Below are positions 34,240 to 43,552 of a stretch of DNA of 64,000 nucleotides, one piece after another. The stretch spans positions 1,798,001 through 1,862,000 of the forward strand of contig NZ_JABAOB010000001.1 in NCBI RefSeq assembly GCF_012726295.1, read 5' to 3'. Within the stretch, counting starts at the first letter, position 1. Each line of letters begins with the position of its first letter. The DNA is from Chitinophaga sp. Ak27 (GTDB taxonomy: Bacteria; Bacteroidota; Bacteroidia; Chitinophagales; Chitinophagaceae). The notes beneath the pieces were generated by a model. It did not search any database. It saw only the letters and a program-made list of their open reading frames with translations, and was not told the origin of the DNA. The translations under genes and the position numbers were made by a program.

Positions 34240-36642
34240 CTACTTCTTTAATAACGCTATTTCCAGCACTTGGTTCATTTGTTTTACATAATGAAACTTC
34301 ATGCCCTTGATATAAGAAGGATTAATGTCTTTAATATCCTTTTCATTTTGCCAGCAGAGGATGATTTCACGGATACCTGCCCTTTTGGCGGCCAGTATTT
34401 TCTCCTTGAGCCCTCCTACCGGTAATACCTGTCCGCGTAACGTAATTTCACCACTCATAGCCAGGTACGATTTAACCTTACGACCGGAAAATACCGACGC
34501 TAACGCTGTCAGCATCGTGATACCCGCGCTCGGCCCATCTTTGGGCACGGCCCCTTCCGGAATGTGTATATGCACACTCTTGCTTGAAAACAGCTTCGGA
34601 TCCAGCTTCAACTCCGCTGCATGTGATTGCAGGTAAGTAAGCGCTGTTACCGCAGACTCTTTCATCACATTGCCCAGGTTACCCGTCAGCTTCAGATCAC
34701 CCTTTCCTTCGCTCAGGCTGCTTTCAATAAACAGGATTTCACCTCCTACATACGTCCAGGCAAGGCCTACAGCCACTCCAGGAGGATTGCCCACTTTATA
34801 GATTTCATTGGAATAACGGGGCTTACCCAGTATCCGCTGCAAATCGGCCTCTGTCAGGCTATCCGGCAATGTTTTATCCATGGCTACCTGTTTAGCCAGG
34901 TTACGCATGATGGCGGCAAACTGCCGGTCCAGCTCACGTACTCCGCTCTCACGGGTGTAATCCGAAATCAGCTGCTCAATCACCTGGCTGCTGATTTTGA
35001 CTTTGATATCCTTCAGGCCATGGGCATCTTTCTGCTTAGGCAACAGATGCCGCTTGGCTATCTCTACTTTCTCTTCTATTGAATACCCGCTCAGATCAAT
35101 AATTTCCAGCCTGTCGCGCAGCGCAGGATGAATAGAATTGATGTTATTGGCGGTCGCTATAAACAACACCTTGCTCAGGTCATATTCCAGCTCCAGGTAG
35201 TTATCATAGAAAGTACCGTTCTGCTCAGGATCCAGTACTTCCAACAGCGCAGAACTAGGATCGCCCCGCATGTCATTGCCAATTTTATCAATCTCATCCA
35301 GGATCATTACCGGGTTAGATGACTTGATCTTGCGGATCGACTGTACCACCCGACCTGGCATGGCGCCGATATAGGTTTTCCTGTGACCGCGGATTTCACT
35401 TTCATCATGTAGTCCACCTAAACTCAAACGCACATATTTGCGTCCTACTGCATTAGCAATAGAACGACCCAGGGAGGTTTTACCAATACCCGGAGGGCCT
35501 ACAAAGCACAGGATAGGTGACTTCATATCCCCTTTCAGCTTCAGTACTGCCAGGTATTCCAGAATACGTTCCTTGATTTTTTCCATGCCATAATGGTCAT
35601 GGTCCAGTATTTTCTTAGCCTTTTTCAGATCGTAGCTATCGGTAGTATATTCGTTCCAGGGCAGGTCCAGCATGAGATCCAGGTGGTTGTATACCACGCT
35701 GTAATCAGGGGTGCTGGGATGCATGCGCTCCAGTTTCTCAATGCCTTTGGCAAAAGCTTCGGCTGCGGCGGCAGGCCACTTCTTCTCTTCAGCCTTGCGC
35801 TTCATTTCCTTCAGCTCGCGGTCATTGGCATCTCCGCCCAGTTCTTCCTTGATCGACTTCATCTGCTGCTGCAGGAAGTAATCCCGCTGCTGCTTGTCCA
35901 GGTCTGCCTTGGTTTTATTGGTAATTTTATTCTTCAGCTCTGCCAGCTGCAACTCTGTCTGCAGCAATTTCATCAGTAATTCAGCCCTGGTACGCAGGTT
36001 ATTGATTTCTAATAACTGCTGCTTTTCCTTCAGGTCTGAATTAAGGTTGGAAGAAACAAAGTGCACCAGGAACGAAGGATTCTCTATATTCTTCAGTATA
36101 ATGCTGGCTTCAGATGGCAAGTTGGGGGATAACTGGATAATCTGCCCTGCCAGGTCTTTGATGGAAGAAATATAGGCTTCAAATTCGGAGTCATCTTCCG
36201 CCGCCTCATCATGCAGTATATTGATTTTGGCTTTGAAATAAGGATCTTCCGACACAATTTCATCTATCTTAAAGCGCTTGCGGCCCTGGATGATGATGGT
36301 GGTACCCCCATCGGGCATTTTGATCAGCTTCACAATACGCGCTACCGTACCCACATCACTCAGATCTGCCACCGACGGGTCTTCTATCGTACTATCTTTC
36401 TGCGCTACCACCCCGATCGCTTTGTCGGTTTTATACGCATCGTTTACCGCCTTTATCGATTTATCCCGGCCTACCGTAATTGGCAGCACAACACCCGGAA
36501 ATAATACTGTATTTCGTAATGGTAATAATGCCAGTTCATCGGGAATCTTCTCATCCTCCTGTCCCTCCCCATCTTCATTCAAAGGGATAATAGGCATGAA
36601 CTCCATTTCATCTTCCGAATTTCCTAAATAAAATTTGTTCAT
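34240..36642 (-). CDS. lon: ATP-dependent protease La (Lon)
   Basis: The 800-residue protein has the full Lon layout: N-terminal substrate domain (about 30-230, LALLPLRNTVLFPGVVLPI), a coiled linker, the AAA+ module with Walker A GPPGIGKTSLG and Walker B region MILDEIDKIG, and the C-terminal protease domain with catalytic serine at about 705 (PKDGPSAGITM) and lysine at about 746 (VGGLKEKILAAKRAG). It degrades misfolded and short-lived regulatory proteins in the cytosol. The gene stands alone. No CIRCE-type or other heat-shock operator is recognised upstream; GACTTTTG about 50 bases before the ATG is one mismatch from a -7 box. Confidence 0.97.
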   Translation of the reverse strand: MNKFYLGNSEDEMEFMPIIPLNEDGEGQEDEKIPDELALLPLRNTVLFPGVVLPITVGRDKSIKAVNDAYKTDKAIGVVAQKDSTIEDPSVADLSDVGTVARIVKLIKMPDGGTTIIIQGRKRFKIDEIVSEDPYFKAKINILHDEAAEDDSEFEAYISSIKDLAGQIIQLSPNLPSEASIILKNIENPSFLVHFVSSNLNSDLKEKQQLLEINNLRTRAELLMKLLQTELQLAELKNKITNKTKADLDKQQRDYFLQQQMKSIKEELGGDANDRELKEMKRKAEEKKWPAAAAEAFAKGIEKLERMHPSTPDYSVVYNHLDLMLDLPWNEYTTDSYDLKKAKKILDHDHYGMEKIKERILEYLAVLKLKGDMKSPILCFVGPPGIGKTSLGRSIANAVGRKYVRLSLGGLHDESEIRGHRKTYIGAMPGRVVQSIRKIKSSNPVMILDEIDKIGNDMRGDPSSALLEVLDPEQNGTFYDNYLELEYDLSKVLFIATANNINSIHPALRDRLEIIDLSGYSIEEKVEIAKRHLLPKQKDAHGLKDIKVKISSQVIEQLISDYTRESGVRELDRQFAAIMRNLAKQVAMDKTLPDSLTEADLQRILGKPRYSNEIYKVGNPPGVAVGLAWTYVGGEILFIESSLSEGKGDLKLTGNLGNVMKESAVTALTYLQSHAAELKLDPKLFSSKSVHIHIPEGAVPKDGPSAGITMLTALASVFSGRKVKSYLAMSGEITLRGQVLPVGGLKEKILAAKRAGIREIILCWQNEKDIKDINPSYIKGMKFHYVKQMNQVLEIALLKK

Positions 36643-36779
36643 CTGTGATATTTAAAAAGACATTCTGTCAGACATTCCCACAAAAGTCTTCAATTTTTTA
36701 GATACCCCTACATTGTCAAGTTTGATGCCAAGTGACGCTCTGGCAGACCGCTGTTAGGCCCCTTAACCAGCTAATAGCA

Positions 36780-36828
36780 AAAAAGCAGCGAAGACAAATG
36801 TGACACACATCTGTCTTCGCTGCTTTTT
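36780..36828 (-). terminator. Terminator of the porin-like gene
   Basis: A 17-bp perfect stem (36780-36796 with 36812-36828), extended inward by ATGTG/CACAT, ends in T on the bottom strand. It lies 27 bases beyond the stop of the leftward gene at 36855. Confidence 0.85.
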
Positions 36829-36854
36829 ATGGAAAGCTATACTTTGCGCGACTA

Positions 36855-37475
36855 TTAAAAGCTTACTCCTACACCCAGCTGAATGCTCTGGTTTTTCCAG
36901 TTGCTGGTGTTTGTAACATCTCCTATTCCCTTGACATCATTGAAGCCAATGATATAGCGGGCACTCACGTTAACAATAGGTAGTTGTAGCCATAAGCCGG
37001 CAACACCGGAAACTTCCCCACCTTTGAAAGCTTTGTTGGCAGCATCAAACACTTTTCTATCACTTACCATCGCACCAAACTGGGGTCCCACCTGTAATTT
37101 CAGACGTGGTGTACCTAAATCTATATTTGCCAATATTGGAATACTCAGATAATTCAGATTAACATTCTTGTCATTGTCTGAGCTACTTATACCTGGTACA
37201 TCCTTATAAATAGTGCTGAAATCACTGGTAGTTTTAGTTTTGGTAGAAGAGAAAATCACCTCTCCTTGTACTCCAAATCCTTTTACCAGGTTTAACTGGG
37301 CGAAACCTCCCAGGTGGTAGCCTAATTTAAATCCATCCTGAAAACCAGTTCCGTCAAGCTTTCCAAGGTTGGCACCGCCCTTGATACCGAAGCGCAGAAA
37401 CTTCGTGGTTTGGGCATTTACGGCGGTTACGGCGGTCATCGTCAGCAACGCTGCGGCGAAAAACAGTTTTTTCAT
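36855..37475 (-). CDS. PorT-type outer-membrane beta-barrel protein
   Basis: The 206-residue protein has a signal peptide (KKLFFAAALLTMTAVTAVNAQ) and then FLRFGIKGGANLGKL, a start typical of the PorT-like outer-membrane barrel family of Bacteroidota. Amphipathic strands continue to the C-terminal IQLGVGVSF, which ends in the barrel-typical aromatic residue. Members have no fixed function; it is not possible to say whether this is a channel or a structural barrel. It has its own terminator and no close operon partner, so it is probably a single-gene unit. Confidence 0.82.
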   Translation of the reverse strand: MKKLFFAAALLTMTAVTAVNAQTTKFLRFGIKGGANLGKLDGTGFQDGFKLGYHLGGFAQLNLVKGFGVQGEVIFSSTKTKTTSDFSTIYKDVPGISSSDNDKNVNLNYLSIPILANIDLGTPRLKLQVGPQFGAMVSDRKVFDAANKAFKGGEVSGVAGLWLQLPIVNVSARYIIGFNDVKGIGDVTNTSNWKNQSIQLGVGVSF

Positions 37476-37587
37476 AAATCTTGAATTGTTAGTAATGGTT
37501 AAAATATAGACGTCCCAGGGAAACGTTACCCCTATTTTGTAATTACGATTTCCGTAATTACAAATTCCGTGCTATTTGTTAAAAAAA

Positions 37588-38496
37588 TCAAAAACTGTAG
37601 GCCATACGGGCAGTGAAGTAACTCATAATTCCCTGATCCACACCGGTGAAAGGCTTGAAAACAGTGAAGGCGGGAGCCAGGTTAAGGCGACCAATAAAAT
37701 ACGATAAATTGAGGGTAAGATCCAGGGCGCGGGGCGCAAATTCGGTATGATCTTCAAAATTCAGCTCTTTTCCCGGGTGCTTTACTATTTTACTCAACTT
37801 GGGAGAGCGGGTGATATATTGAAATGCTTTGAGATTGCTGTAATAGTTGGCGGTGCCCATTGTGAAGTTAACGGAAGGGGTCAGCATCAATATATCCATA
37901 TGGCCTAATACACTGGAAAATATGAATGGATGCCGTACCGATACGATAGTATTAAAATCGTTGCCCCGCAGGGTTTCTCTTTTGTGCATACCTTCGGATA
38001 CGTCCTTTCCCCATCCATAATCCAGGCTCACACCAGGCTGCAGCCACCAACGACGATAATAAAAATAAGTAAATATTTCATTCCGGATAGGTGTGGCAGG
38101 CACATCTGTCGAATCGGCAAAGAGGTAACGGGTATAGGAAATACCAGTGAGAAAATTCTTGTTTTTCGTATAGTCATAACCGGCAGTCAGATCCCATTCA
38201 AACCATGGCTGGTGATCTGAATTGAAAAGATAATAAGCGCTAACGCTTGCATATATACCGCTTTTATGATAATAACTCAGAGAGGGAGCTACAAATGTTT
38301 TTAAAACAATTGGCAACTCAAAGTTGGTGACTTTACTACCGTAAGCAGGATTATTACCATACCCAACGCCCACCACCACTTCGCTCTTTTGCTGCTTCTG
38401 CAGCAATGAGTCCAGCTGTTTCTCCAGCTCTGCTAAAGTCTGTCCCGTTGCAACACGGCTACATAACAACAGGAACGTTAAGAAGTATAGGCGCAT
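37588..38496 (-). CDS. Outer-membrane barrel-like protein of unknown function
   Basis: The 302-residue product begins with a signal peptide (MRLYFLTFLLLCSRVATGQ), then a short helical, coiled-coil-like stretch (LAELEKQLDSLLQKQQKSE), then repeated aromatic strands (SLSYYHKSGIYASVSAYYLF, DLTAGYDYTKNKNFLTGISYTRYLF) that end in FTARMAYSF, as an outer-membrane barrel would. I do not recognise the family. I start it at ATG 38496; the frame to 38544 adds residues before the signal peptide. A hairpin lies between it and the upstream phosphoesterase gene. Confidence 0.72.
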   Translation of the reverse strand: MRLYFLTFLLLCSRVATGQTLAELEKQLDSLLQKQQKSEVVVGVGYGNNPAYGSKVTNFELPIVLKTFVAPSLSYYHKSGIYASVSAYYLFNSDHQPWFEWDLTAGYDYTKNKNFLTGISYTRYLFADSTDVPATPIRNEIFTYFYYRRWWLQPGVSLDYGWGKDVSEGMHKRETLRGNDFNTIVSVRHPFIFSSVLGHMDILMLTPSVNFTMGTANYYSNLKAFQYITRSPKLSKIVKHPGKELNFEDHTEFAPRALDLTLNLSYFIGRLNLAPAFTVFKPFTGVDQGIMSYFTARMAYSF

Positions 38497-38537
38497 GTTA
38501 TAAAAGTACAGACTGCAAGATAAGAGTAATTCAGGAT

Positions 38538-38578
38538 TTAACACCCCCTATCCCGTGAATAAGGGGAATAGGGGGTTA
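38538..38578 (-). terminator. Hairpin after the phosphoesterase gene
   Basis: An imperfect inverted repeat of C/G-runs (CCCCCTAT against ATAGGGGG, with flanking TTAA) lies 32 bases beyond the stop of the gene at 38610. There is no strong T-run, so termination is only likely. Confidence 0.5.
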
Positions 38579-38609
38579 AACAGCGCTTTTCTGTCGTCCG
38601 GCCAGAAAA

Positions 38610-39881
38610 TCAGGTCAGGTCTATTACTGTAATTTCCGGCAATATGCCCACCCGTCCAGGATAACCGAGGAAGCCGAATCCGCGGTTGACGTACAGGAAC
38701 TGATCGCCTTTCTTATACAATCCGGCCCATTGTTTATAAAAGTACTGTGCGGGGCTCCATTTTAAGCCAGGGATTTCCACGCCAAACTGCATACCGTGGG
38801 TATGACCAGCGAGGGTCAGGGAAATGTCGGGATATTCCGGCCGCACTTGTGCATCCCAATGGGTAGGATCGTGCGACATCAGTATTTTAAAGGGAATGTC
38901 TGCCACGCCTTCATAGGCCCGTTTCAGGTCGCCATAACGGGGAAAACGCTTGATGGAACTCCAGTTTTCCACCCCGAGCAGGGCTATTTTTTCGCCCCCG
39001 CGCTCCAGTACTACGTTTTCGTTCATCATCAGTCTCCATCCCAGCTCGCCGTGTAAGGCCTTTACCCGGTCCAGGTTAGCATGCTGCATAGCGCTATAGC
39101 CGTTGGGCGTTTTGTCGGGCCAGGGGTAATAATCGCCATAGTCGTGGTTGCCCAGGGTAGAATACACGCCCATAGGCGCTTTTACCTCCCTGAACACATC
39201 CATCCAGTCGGTCATTTCCACGGCGCGGTCGTTGACCAGGTCGCCGGTAAATAGTACCAGGTCCGGCTTTTGATCGTTGATCATTTTAATGCCCTTGAGT
39301 ACGGCCTCCCGATTGGCAAAACTACCGGAATGGATATCGGATATCTGCACGATGCGCATGCCTCTGAAGGCATCGGGCAGGTGCCGGAAGCCCATTTTAA
39401 TTCGGTGAATGCGGTAATTGTATTTATTGGAAAACCCGTATACCAGGGAGGCGAAGAGGGTACCTCCGGCAATGAGCCCCAGGCGGTTAAGGAACTGGGA
39501 GCGTGTGAGCCCACTCACTACCCCGCTGCCATCAGGTAAGGCTGGTGTGCTACCTGAAAACCGGCGAATGATCCAAACCACCCCTCTCCGGAGATCGTCG
39601 ATCAATAAAAACACGGATACGAGGAGTTTGGCTACCACCAGGCCCATAAAAATGGCCATGAGATACGATTTTAACACCGGCGGCCAGCTATGCCAGTTGA
39701 TATAGGGCAACAGGGCCACCATCAGGAGGCAGCTGATAGAAATAAACCAGTAAACGGTATAGGTAATGTTCCTGACCCGCGGAGCCGACATATAAACCAT
39801 GGCTCTGATGGCCTGGAAAACGTAAATATCTAACAACAGTAGAAAAAAAATCAGAATAATAGAGTTCAACCCAGGTCGCAT
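38610..39881 (-). CDS. Membrane-anchored metallophosphoesterase
   Basis: The 423-residue protein has three or four N-terminal membrane helices (about 1-110), a linker, one more hydrophobic segment near 135-150, and a calcineurin-like domain: ISDIHSGSF, LFTGDLVND, LGNHDYGDYYPW, MSHDP and LAGHTHGMQFG, covering all the metal ligands. This architecture is like YkuE/YaeI-type phosphoesterases; some act on lipids such as UDP-diacylglucosamine, but the substrate here is unknown. The catalytic part probably faces outward. It appears to be a single-gene unit. Confidence 0.87.
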   Translation of the reverse strand: MRPGLNSIILIFFLLLLDIYVFQAIRAMVYMSAPRVRNITYTVYWFISISCLLMVALLPYINWHSWPPVLKSYLMAIFMGLVVAKLLVSVFLLIDDLRRGVVWIIRRFSGSTPALPDGSGVVSGLTRSQFLNRLGLIAGGTLFASLVYGFSNKYNYRIHRIKMGFRHLPDAFRGMRIVQISDIHSGSFANREAVLKGIKMINDQKPDLVLFTGDLVNDRAVEMTDWMDVFREVKAPMGVYSTLGNHDYGDYYPWPDKTPNGYSAMQHANLDRVKALHGELGWRLMMNENVVLERGGEKIALLGVENWSSIKRFPRYGDLKRAYEGVADIPFKILMSHDPTHWDAQVRPEYPDISLTLAGHTHGMQFGVEIPGLKWSPAQYFYKQWAGLYKKGDQFLYVNRGFGFLGYPGRVGILPEITVIDLT

Positions 39882-40330
39882 TATGAATTTTTAATATAGT
39901 TTATAACCAGATAGCAATTTAGCGCAAGTAAACTGCTCAAAAAAGTTAAAACAGGTCTTGCAAGTATATAGACGAATAACAAGGAGGAGAATTGTATGTT
40001 TTATTTTTTTTGTTAAGTTAGGGGAAACAGTACATTTGCTGGCTGACCGGTTAACGAAGATAACTTTAATATTTTAATAATATATTAGTCATGCGGAGAC
40101 CGAAACCGGCTAAAAATTAACCCGTTAACAGAAGACGGGGGCCTGTTTTGCGAACAGTTTGTGTATAAATAAATATACTGCAGCACCCGATTTTTAGGTA
40201 ATCGTTGTATTTTTGTCCGATTGAGCTACTTTTAATCGTTACTTTTAAATATAAGGCGTAGATTAATTACCAGTTACCGGACGATTTATCGTTCGCCATT
40301 GGTAAGTGGTTTTATTCAAATGAATTGATT
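39882..40330. other. Intergenic region with a rightward promoter
   Basis: About 450 bp without a gene between the divergent phosphoesterase and UPF0173 genes. Besides the promoter at 40009-40038, a second TATTTTTG box lies at 40208-40215. Short hairpins (CCCGT/ACGGG near 40122 and CTGTT/AACAG at 40143-40157) could belong to a structured leader or a small RNA. None matches a family I know. Confidence 0.4.
40009..40038 (+). promoter_or_regulatory. Bacteroidota promoter with long leader
   Basis: TTTG (40009-40012), an 18-bp spacer and TACATTTG (40031-40038) match the consensus. The next ATG on this strand is 290 bases away (40331), so the transcript has a long leader or is a separate small RNA. 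Confidence 0.6.
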
Positions 40331-41011
40331 ATGAAGTATACTTGTTACGGACATTCTTGTTTTGCAGTGGAAATCAAAGGAAAAAACATTCTTTTTGATC
40401 CTTTTATTACGCATAACGAGCTGGCAAAAAAAGTAGACATTCATGCCATAAAGGCGGATTATATTTTTGTGTCCCATGGGCATGAAGACCATACCGCCGA
40501 CCTGATTGACCTGGCAAAGCGTACAGGGGCTACCGTGGTTTCCAATTATGAAATTGTTACCTGGGCAGGTAAGCAGGGATTAACAAAACTACATCCCATG
40601 AATACCGGTGGTAAATGGGCCTTTGAGTTTGGCACCGTAAAATGTGTGGTGGCGCAGCATTCCAGCAGTTTACCGGATGGCACTTACGGCGGCAACCCAA
40701 TGGGCTTTATATTTATGACGGAAGAAGGAAATTTTTATTATTCCGGCGATACGGCGCTCACCCTGGACATGGAGCTGGTGCCGTCTGTTGCTACCCTGGA
40801 TTTTGCCGTACTACCCATTGGCGATAATTTCACGATGGGTATTACAGATGCCATTGCAGCAGCAGAATTAATAGAATGCGACAGGATAGTGGGTGTTCAT
40901 TACAATACTTTTGGCTACGTAAAAATTGATCCCGTGGAAGCTATCGGGCAATTCGGAGATGCTGGTCTGGATCTGATACTTCCTGAAATAGGGAGTACTA
41001 TAGAGGTTTGA
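40331..41011 (+). CDS. UPF0173 metal-dependent hydrolase
   Basis: The 226-residue protein is a small metallo-beta-lactamase-fold hydrolase. It starts MKYTCYGHSCFAVEIKGKNILFDPF, has the metal motif SHGHEDHTAD, and ends with the GVHYNTFGY histidine segment, matching the UPF0173 (YtkL-like) family in order and length. Substrates of this family are not known. I take ATG at 40331; the frame from 40325 uses TTG. parA begins 67 bp later on the same strand, so it may be read with the parAB unit. Confidence 0.92.
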   Translation: MKYTCYGHSCFAVEIKGKNILFDPFITHNELAKKVDIHAIKADYIFVSHGHEDHTADLIDLAKRTGATVVSNYEIVTWAGKQGLTKLHPMNTGGKWAFEFGTVKCVVAQHSSSLPDGTYGGNPMGFIFMTEEGNFYYSGDTALTLDMELVPSVATLDFAVLPIGDNFTMGITDAIAAAELIECDRIVGVHYNTFGYVKIDPVEAIGQFGDAGLDLILPEIGSTIEV

Positions 41012-41078
41012 GGAGGAAGTGATCATAGCTGATTTATCCTTTATCCTATAAATAACCTTAGAATTTTTAAACAACACA

Positions 41079-41900
41079 ATGGCTAGAATAATCGCAATCG
41101 CTAACCAGAAAGGTGGCGTAGGAAAAACTACAAGTGCAATAAACCTGGCAAGCAGCCTGGCTGTGCTGGAATTTAAAACACTGTTGGTAGATGCCGACCC
41201 GCAGGCCAACAGCACTACGGGGCTGGGTTTCGACCTGCGCAATGTGCAGCAGAGTTTGTATGATTGTATGGTGAACGATGTGCAAGCCAAAGACGTAGTA
41301 CTGGAATCAGATACTCCCAACCTAAAAGTGCTGCCTTCCCATATCGACCTGGTAGGAGCAGAACTGGAGCTCATCAACCACCCCAACCGGGAACGGGTAA
41401 TGAAACAGGTGATTGATAGTGTAGCGGCAGACTATGACTTTGTGATTGTGGACTGCTCTCCTTCCCTGGGCCTGATCACGGTAAATGCCCTGGTGGCTTC
41501 CAACTCGGTGATTATCCCCGTGCAGTGCGAGTTCTTTGCCCTGGAAGGTTTGGGTAAATTGCTGAACACGATAAAAATTGTACAAAGCCGCTTAAATACC
41601 GCGCTGGAAATAGAAGGCATCCTGATGACCATGTACGATGGTCGTTTGCGCCTGAGTAACCAGGTAGTGGATGAAGTAAAACAACATTTTGAAGAGAGTG
41701 TGTTTAATACCATCATTCACCGTAACACCAAATTGGGAGAGGCTCCCAGCTTTGGTAAATCTGTAATTATGTATGACGCAGCCAGCACGGGAGCTATCAA
41801 TTACCTGAACCTGGCCAAGGAAATCCTGCAAAAACATAACTACACCAAAATTAAATCCAAAGATAAAATCCTAGCTATTAACGATGACCAATCCAAGTAA
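41079..41900 (+). CDS. parA: Chromosome-partitioning ATPase ParA
   Basis: The 273-residue protein has the deviant Walker A motif KGGVGKTT at residues 11-18, the DADPQANSTTGLG segment, FVIVDCSPSLGLITVNAL (Walker B) and IPVQCEFFALEGLGKLL, as in Soj/ParA of chromosomal parABS systems. It forms a nucleotide-dependent gradient on DNA that moves ParB-bound origins. It overlaps parB by 17 bases, indicating translational coupling. The short N-terminus without a regulatory HTH marks it as the chromosomal type. I could not find a parS site in the window. Confidence 0.95.
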   Translation: MARIIAIANQKGGVGKTTSAINLASSLAVLEFKTLLVDADPQANSTTGLGFDLRNVQQSLYDCMVNDVQAKDVVLESDTPNLKVLPSHIDLVGAELELINHPNRERVMKQVIDSVAADYDFVIVDCSPSLGLITVNALVASNSVIIPVQCEFFALEGLGKLLNTIKIVQSRLNTALEIEGILMTMYDGRLRLSNQVVDEVKQHFEESVFNTIIHRNTKLGEAPSFGKSVIMYDAASTGAINYLNLAKEILQKHNYTKIKSKDKILAINDDQSK

Positions 41901-42801
41901 GAAAGAGGCGTTGGGTAAGGGCATCCGCTCTCTGCTTCAAAACATTGATACAGACCTGAAGCATACTGCCAGTACCCTGGGTGATAAGGTAGTAGCTGCT
42001 GCTACCGGTATTGAACGCATACCGCTGGATCTGATTGTAACCAATCCGAAACAGCCGCGTCGCGACTTTGATGAAGTTTCTTTACAGGAGTTGAGCCAGT
42101 CTATCAAACTGCACGACATTATTCAACCTATTACAGTAGCAAAAGTCAACAGCAAGAAATACCAGCTGATAGCCGGCGAAAGACGTTTGAGAGCCAGCAA
42201 ACTGGCTGGTTTAAAAGATATCCCCGCCTATGTTCGCCAGGTGAACGACCAGGAACTGCTGGAACTGGCATTGCTGGAAAACCTCCAACGCGAAAACCTC
42301 AACGCTATCGAGGTAGGATTGAGCTACAAACGGTTAATGGAAGAATGTACCCTTACACAGGAACAGGTGGCCGACCGTATGGGCAAGGAAAGAAGTACCG
42401 TTACCAACTATATACGCCTGCTTAAACTCCCGCCTGATATCCAGGTGGCTGTACGCAATGGCCAGTTAAGCATGGGACACGCCCGTGTATTGACCGGCGT
42501 GGAAAATGTGGAAAACCAACTTTTCCTGTATAACGAAATTCTGAAAGCCGGTCTGTCGGTGCGACAAACAGAGGACCTGGCCCGCAGAATTAATCAAACC
42601 GACAAAAACCGTCAGCAGCCATCTGCTAAATTAAAGTTACCTCCTGCATTTCAGAAGATCCAGGATAAGCTTTCCTCTCATTTCTCTACCAAAGTAAAAT
42701 TGGACAGGGGTAAGAGCGGCAAAGGCAGTATTTTGATTGAATTCTATTCGGACGAAGAACTGGATAGCATCCTGGAAAAAATAGATATATACGGTGGCTA
42801 A
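41884..42801 (+). CDS. parB: Chromosome-partitioning protein ParB
   Basis: The 305-residue protein has the typical start KEALGKGIRSLLQNI, the N-terminal CTPase/ParB domain with NPKQPRRDF and GERRLRASKLAGLKDIPAYVR, the HTH (LTQEQVADRMGKERSTVTNYIRLL) and a C-terminal dimerisation part with LDSILEKI. It binds parS and spreads as a clamp. It overlaps parA upstream (17 bases) and the DUF5683 gene downstream (8 bases), so the three genes form one tightly coupled operon. Confidence 0.95.
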   Translation: MTNPSKKEALGKGIRSLLQNIDTDLKHTASTLGDKVVAAATGIERIPLDLIVTNPKQPRRDFDEVSLQELSQSIKLHDIIQPITVAKVNSKKYQLIAGERRLRASKLAGLKDIPAYVRQVNDQELLELALLENLQRENLNAIEVGLSYKRLMEECTLTQEQVADRMGKERSTVTNYIRLLKLPPDIQVAVRNGQLSMGHARVLTGVENVENQLFLYNEILKAGLSVRQTEDLARRINQTDKNRQQPSAKLKLPPAFQKIQDKLSSHFSTKVKLDRGKSGKGSILIEFYSDEELDSILEKIDIYGG

Positions 42802-43507
42802 CACGGCTCAACAAATACTTCATTTATCACAACGTTTTTGCTTACTGCTTTTGTTCATCATGGTAGCGGCTTTGCCGCTTCGGGCACAACAGGATACCCT
42901 GCGCCCTATTGCCAAAACCATGGACACCCTTATCCGGCCCGTTCCGGCGCCCGGTACAGACACGGTAAAAAAAGCGAATAAAGCATTGCTGACCGATTCC
43001 TCCTATGTTCCGGATTCCAGGTTGCCTCATAGTCCGCGTAAAGCAGCTCTCTACTCGGCTGTACTGCCCGGCCTTGGGCAGGTTTACAACAAGGAATACT
43101 GGAAAGTACCGCTGGTATACGCTGCTGTCGGTACCTGTACGTATTTCTTTATAGACAATATGAAGACCTACAAAATGTTTCGCGACGCATACCGGTTACG
43201 GGTAGACGGAAACCCCGATACCAATGATACCGGGGAAACCGTGAAATTCGATACCGAATCGCTGAAGCTCAACCGGGATCAGTTCCGGCAGTATGTAGAT
43301 TATTCCGTATTATTTTTTGTACTGGCTTATGGCTTAAACATCGTGGATGCCACGGTGTTTGCGCACCTGCGTAATTTCGATATGTCTGATGACCTCAGCA
43401 TGCGGATATCTCCAACATTGATTAATAACCGTACACTGGGCATCGGCATTCATCTTTCCATTGGCAATAAAAAGTCCAAAGGAAGCCGGTACTTTGCCGG
43501 TCGCTGA
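42794..43507 (+). CDS. DUF5683 membrane protein
   Basis: The 237-residue protein starts inside the parB end (8-base overlap). It has an N-terminal signal-like hydrophobic segment (FCLLLLFIMVAALPLRAQ), then HSPRKAALYSAVLPGLGQVYNKEYWKVPLVYAAVG, the recognisable DUF5683 core with membrane helices, and a third helix near SVLFFVLAYGLNIVDATVFAHL. Its position right after parB is, as far as I recall, common in Bacteroidota, but no function is known. The coupling suggests a link with envelope or division processes, which is inference. Confidence 0.85.
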   Translation: MANTAQQILHLSQRFCLLLLFIMVAALPLRAQQDTLRPIAKTMDTLIRPVPAPGTDTVKKANKALLTDSSYVPDSRLPHSPRKAALYSAVLPGLGQVYNKEYWKVPLVYAAVGTCTYFFIDNMKTYKMFRDAYRLRVDGNPDTNDTGETVKFDTESLKLNRDQFRQYVDYSVLFFVLAYGLNIVDATVFAHLRNFDMSDDLSMRISPTLINNRTLGIGIHLSIGNKKSKGSRYFAGR

Positions 43508-43552
43508 TCATACATATATCAATCATCATCTAACATACAACTACAAAGGGTC

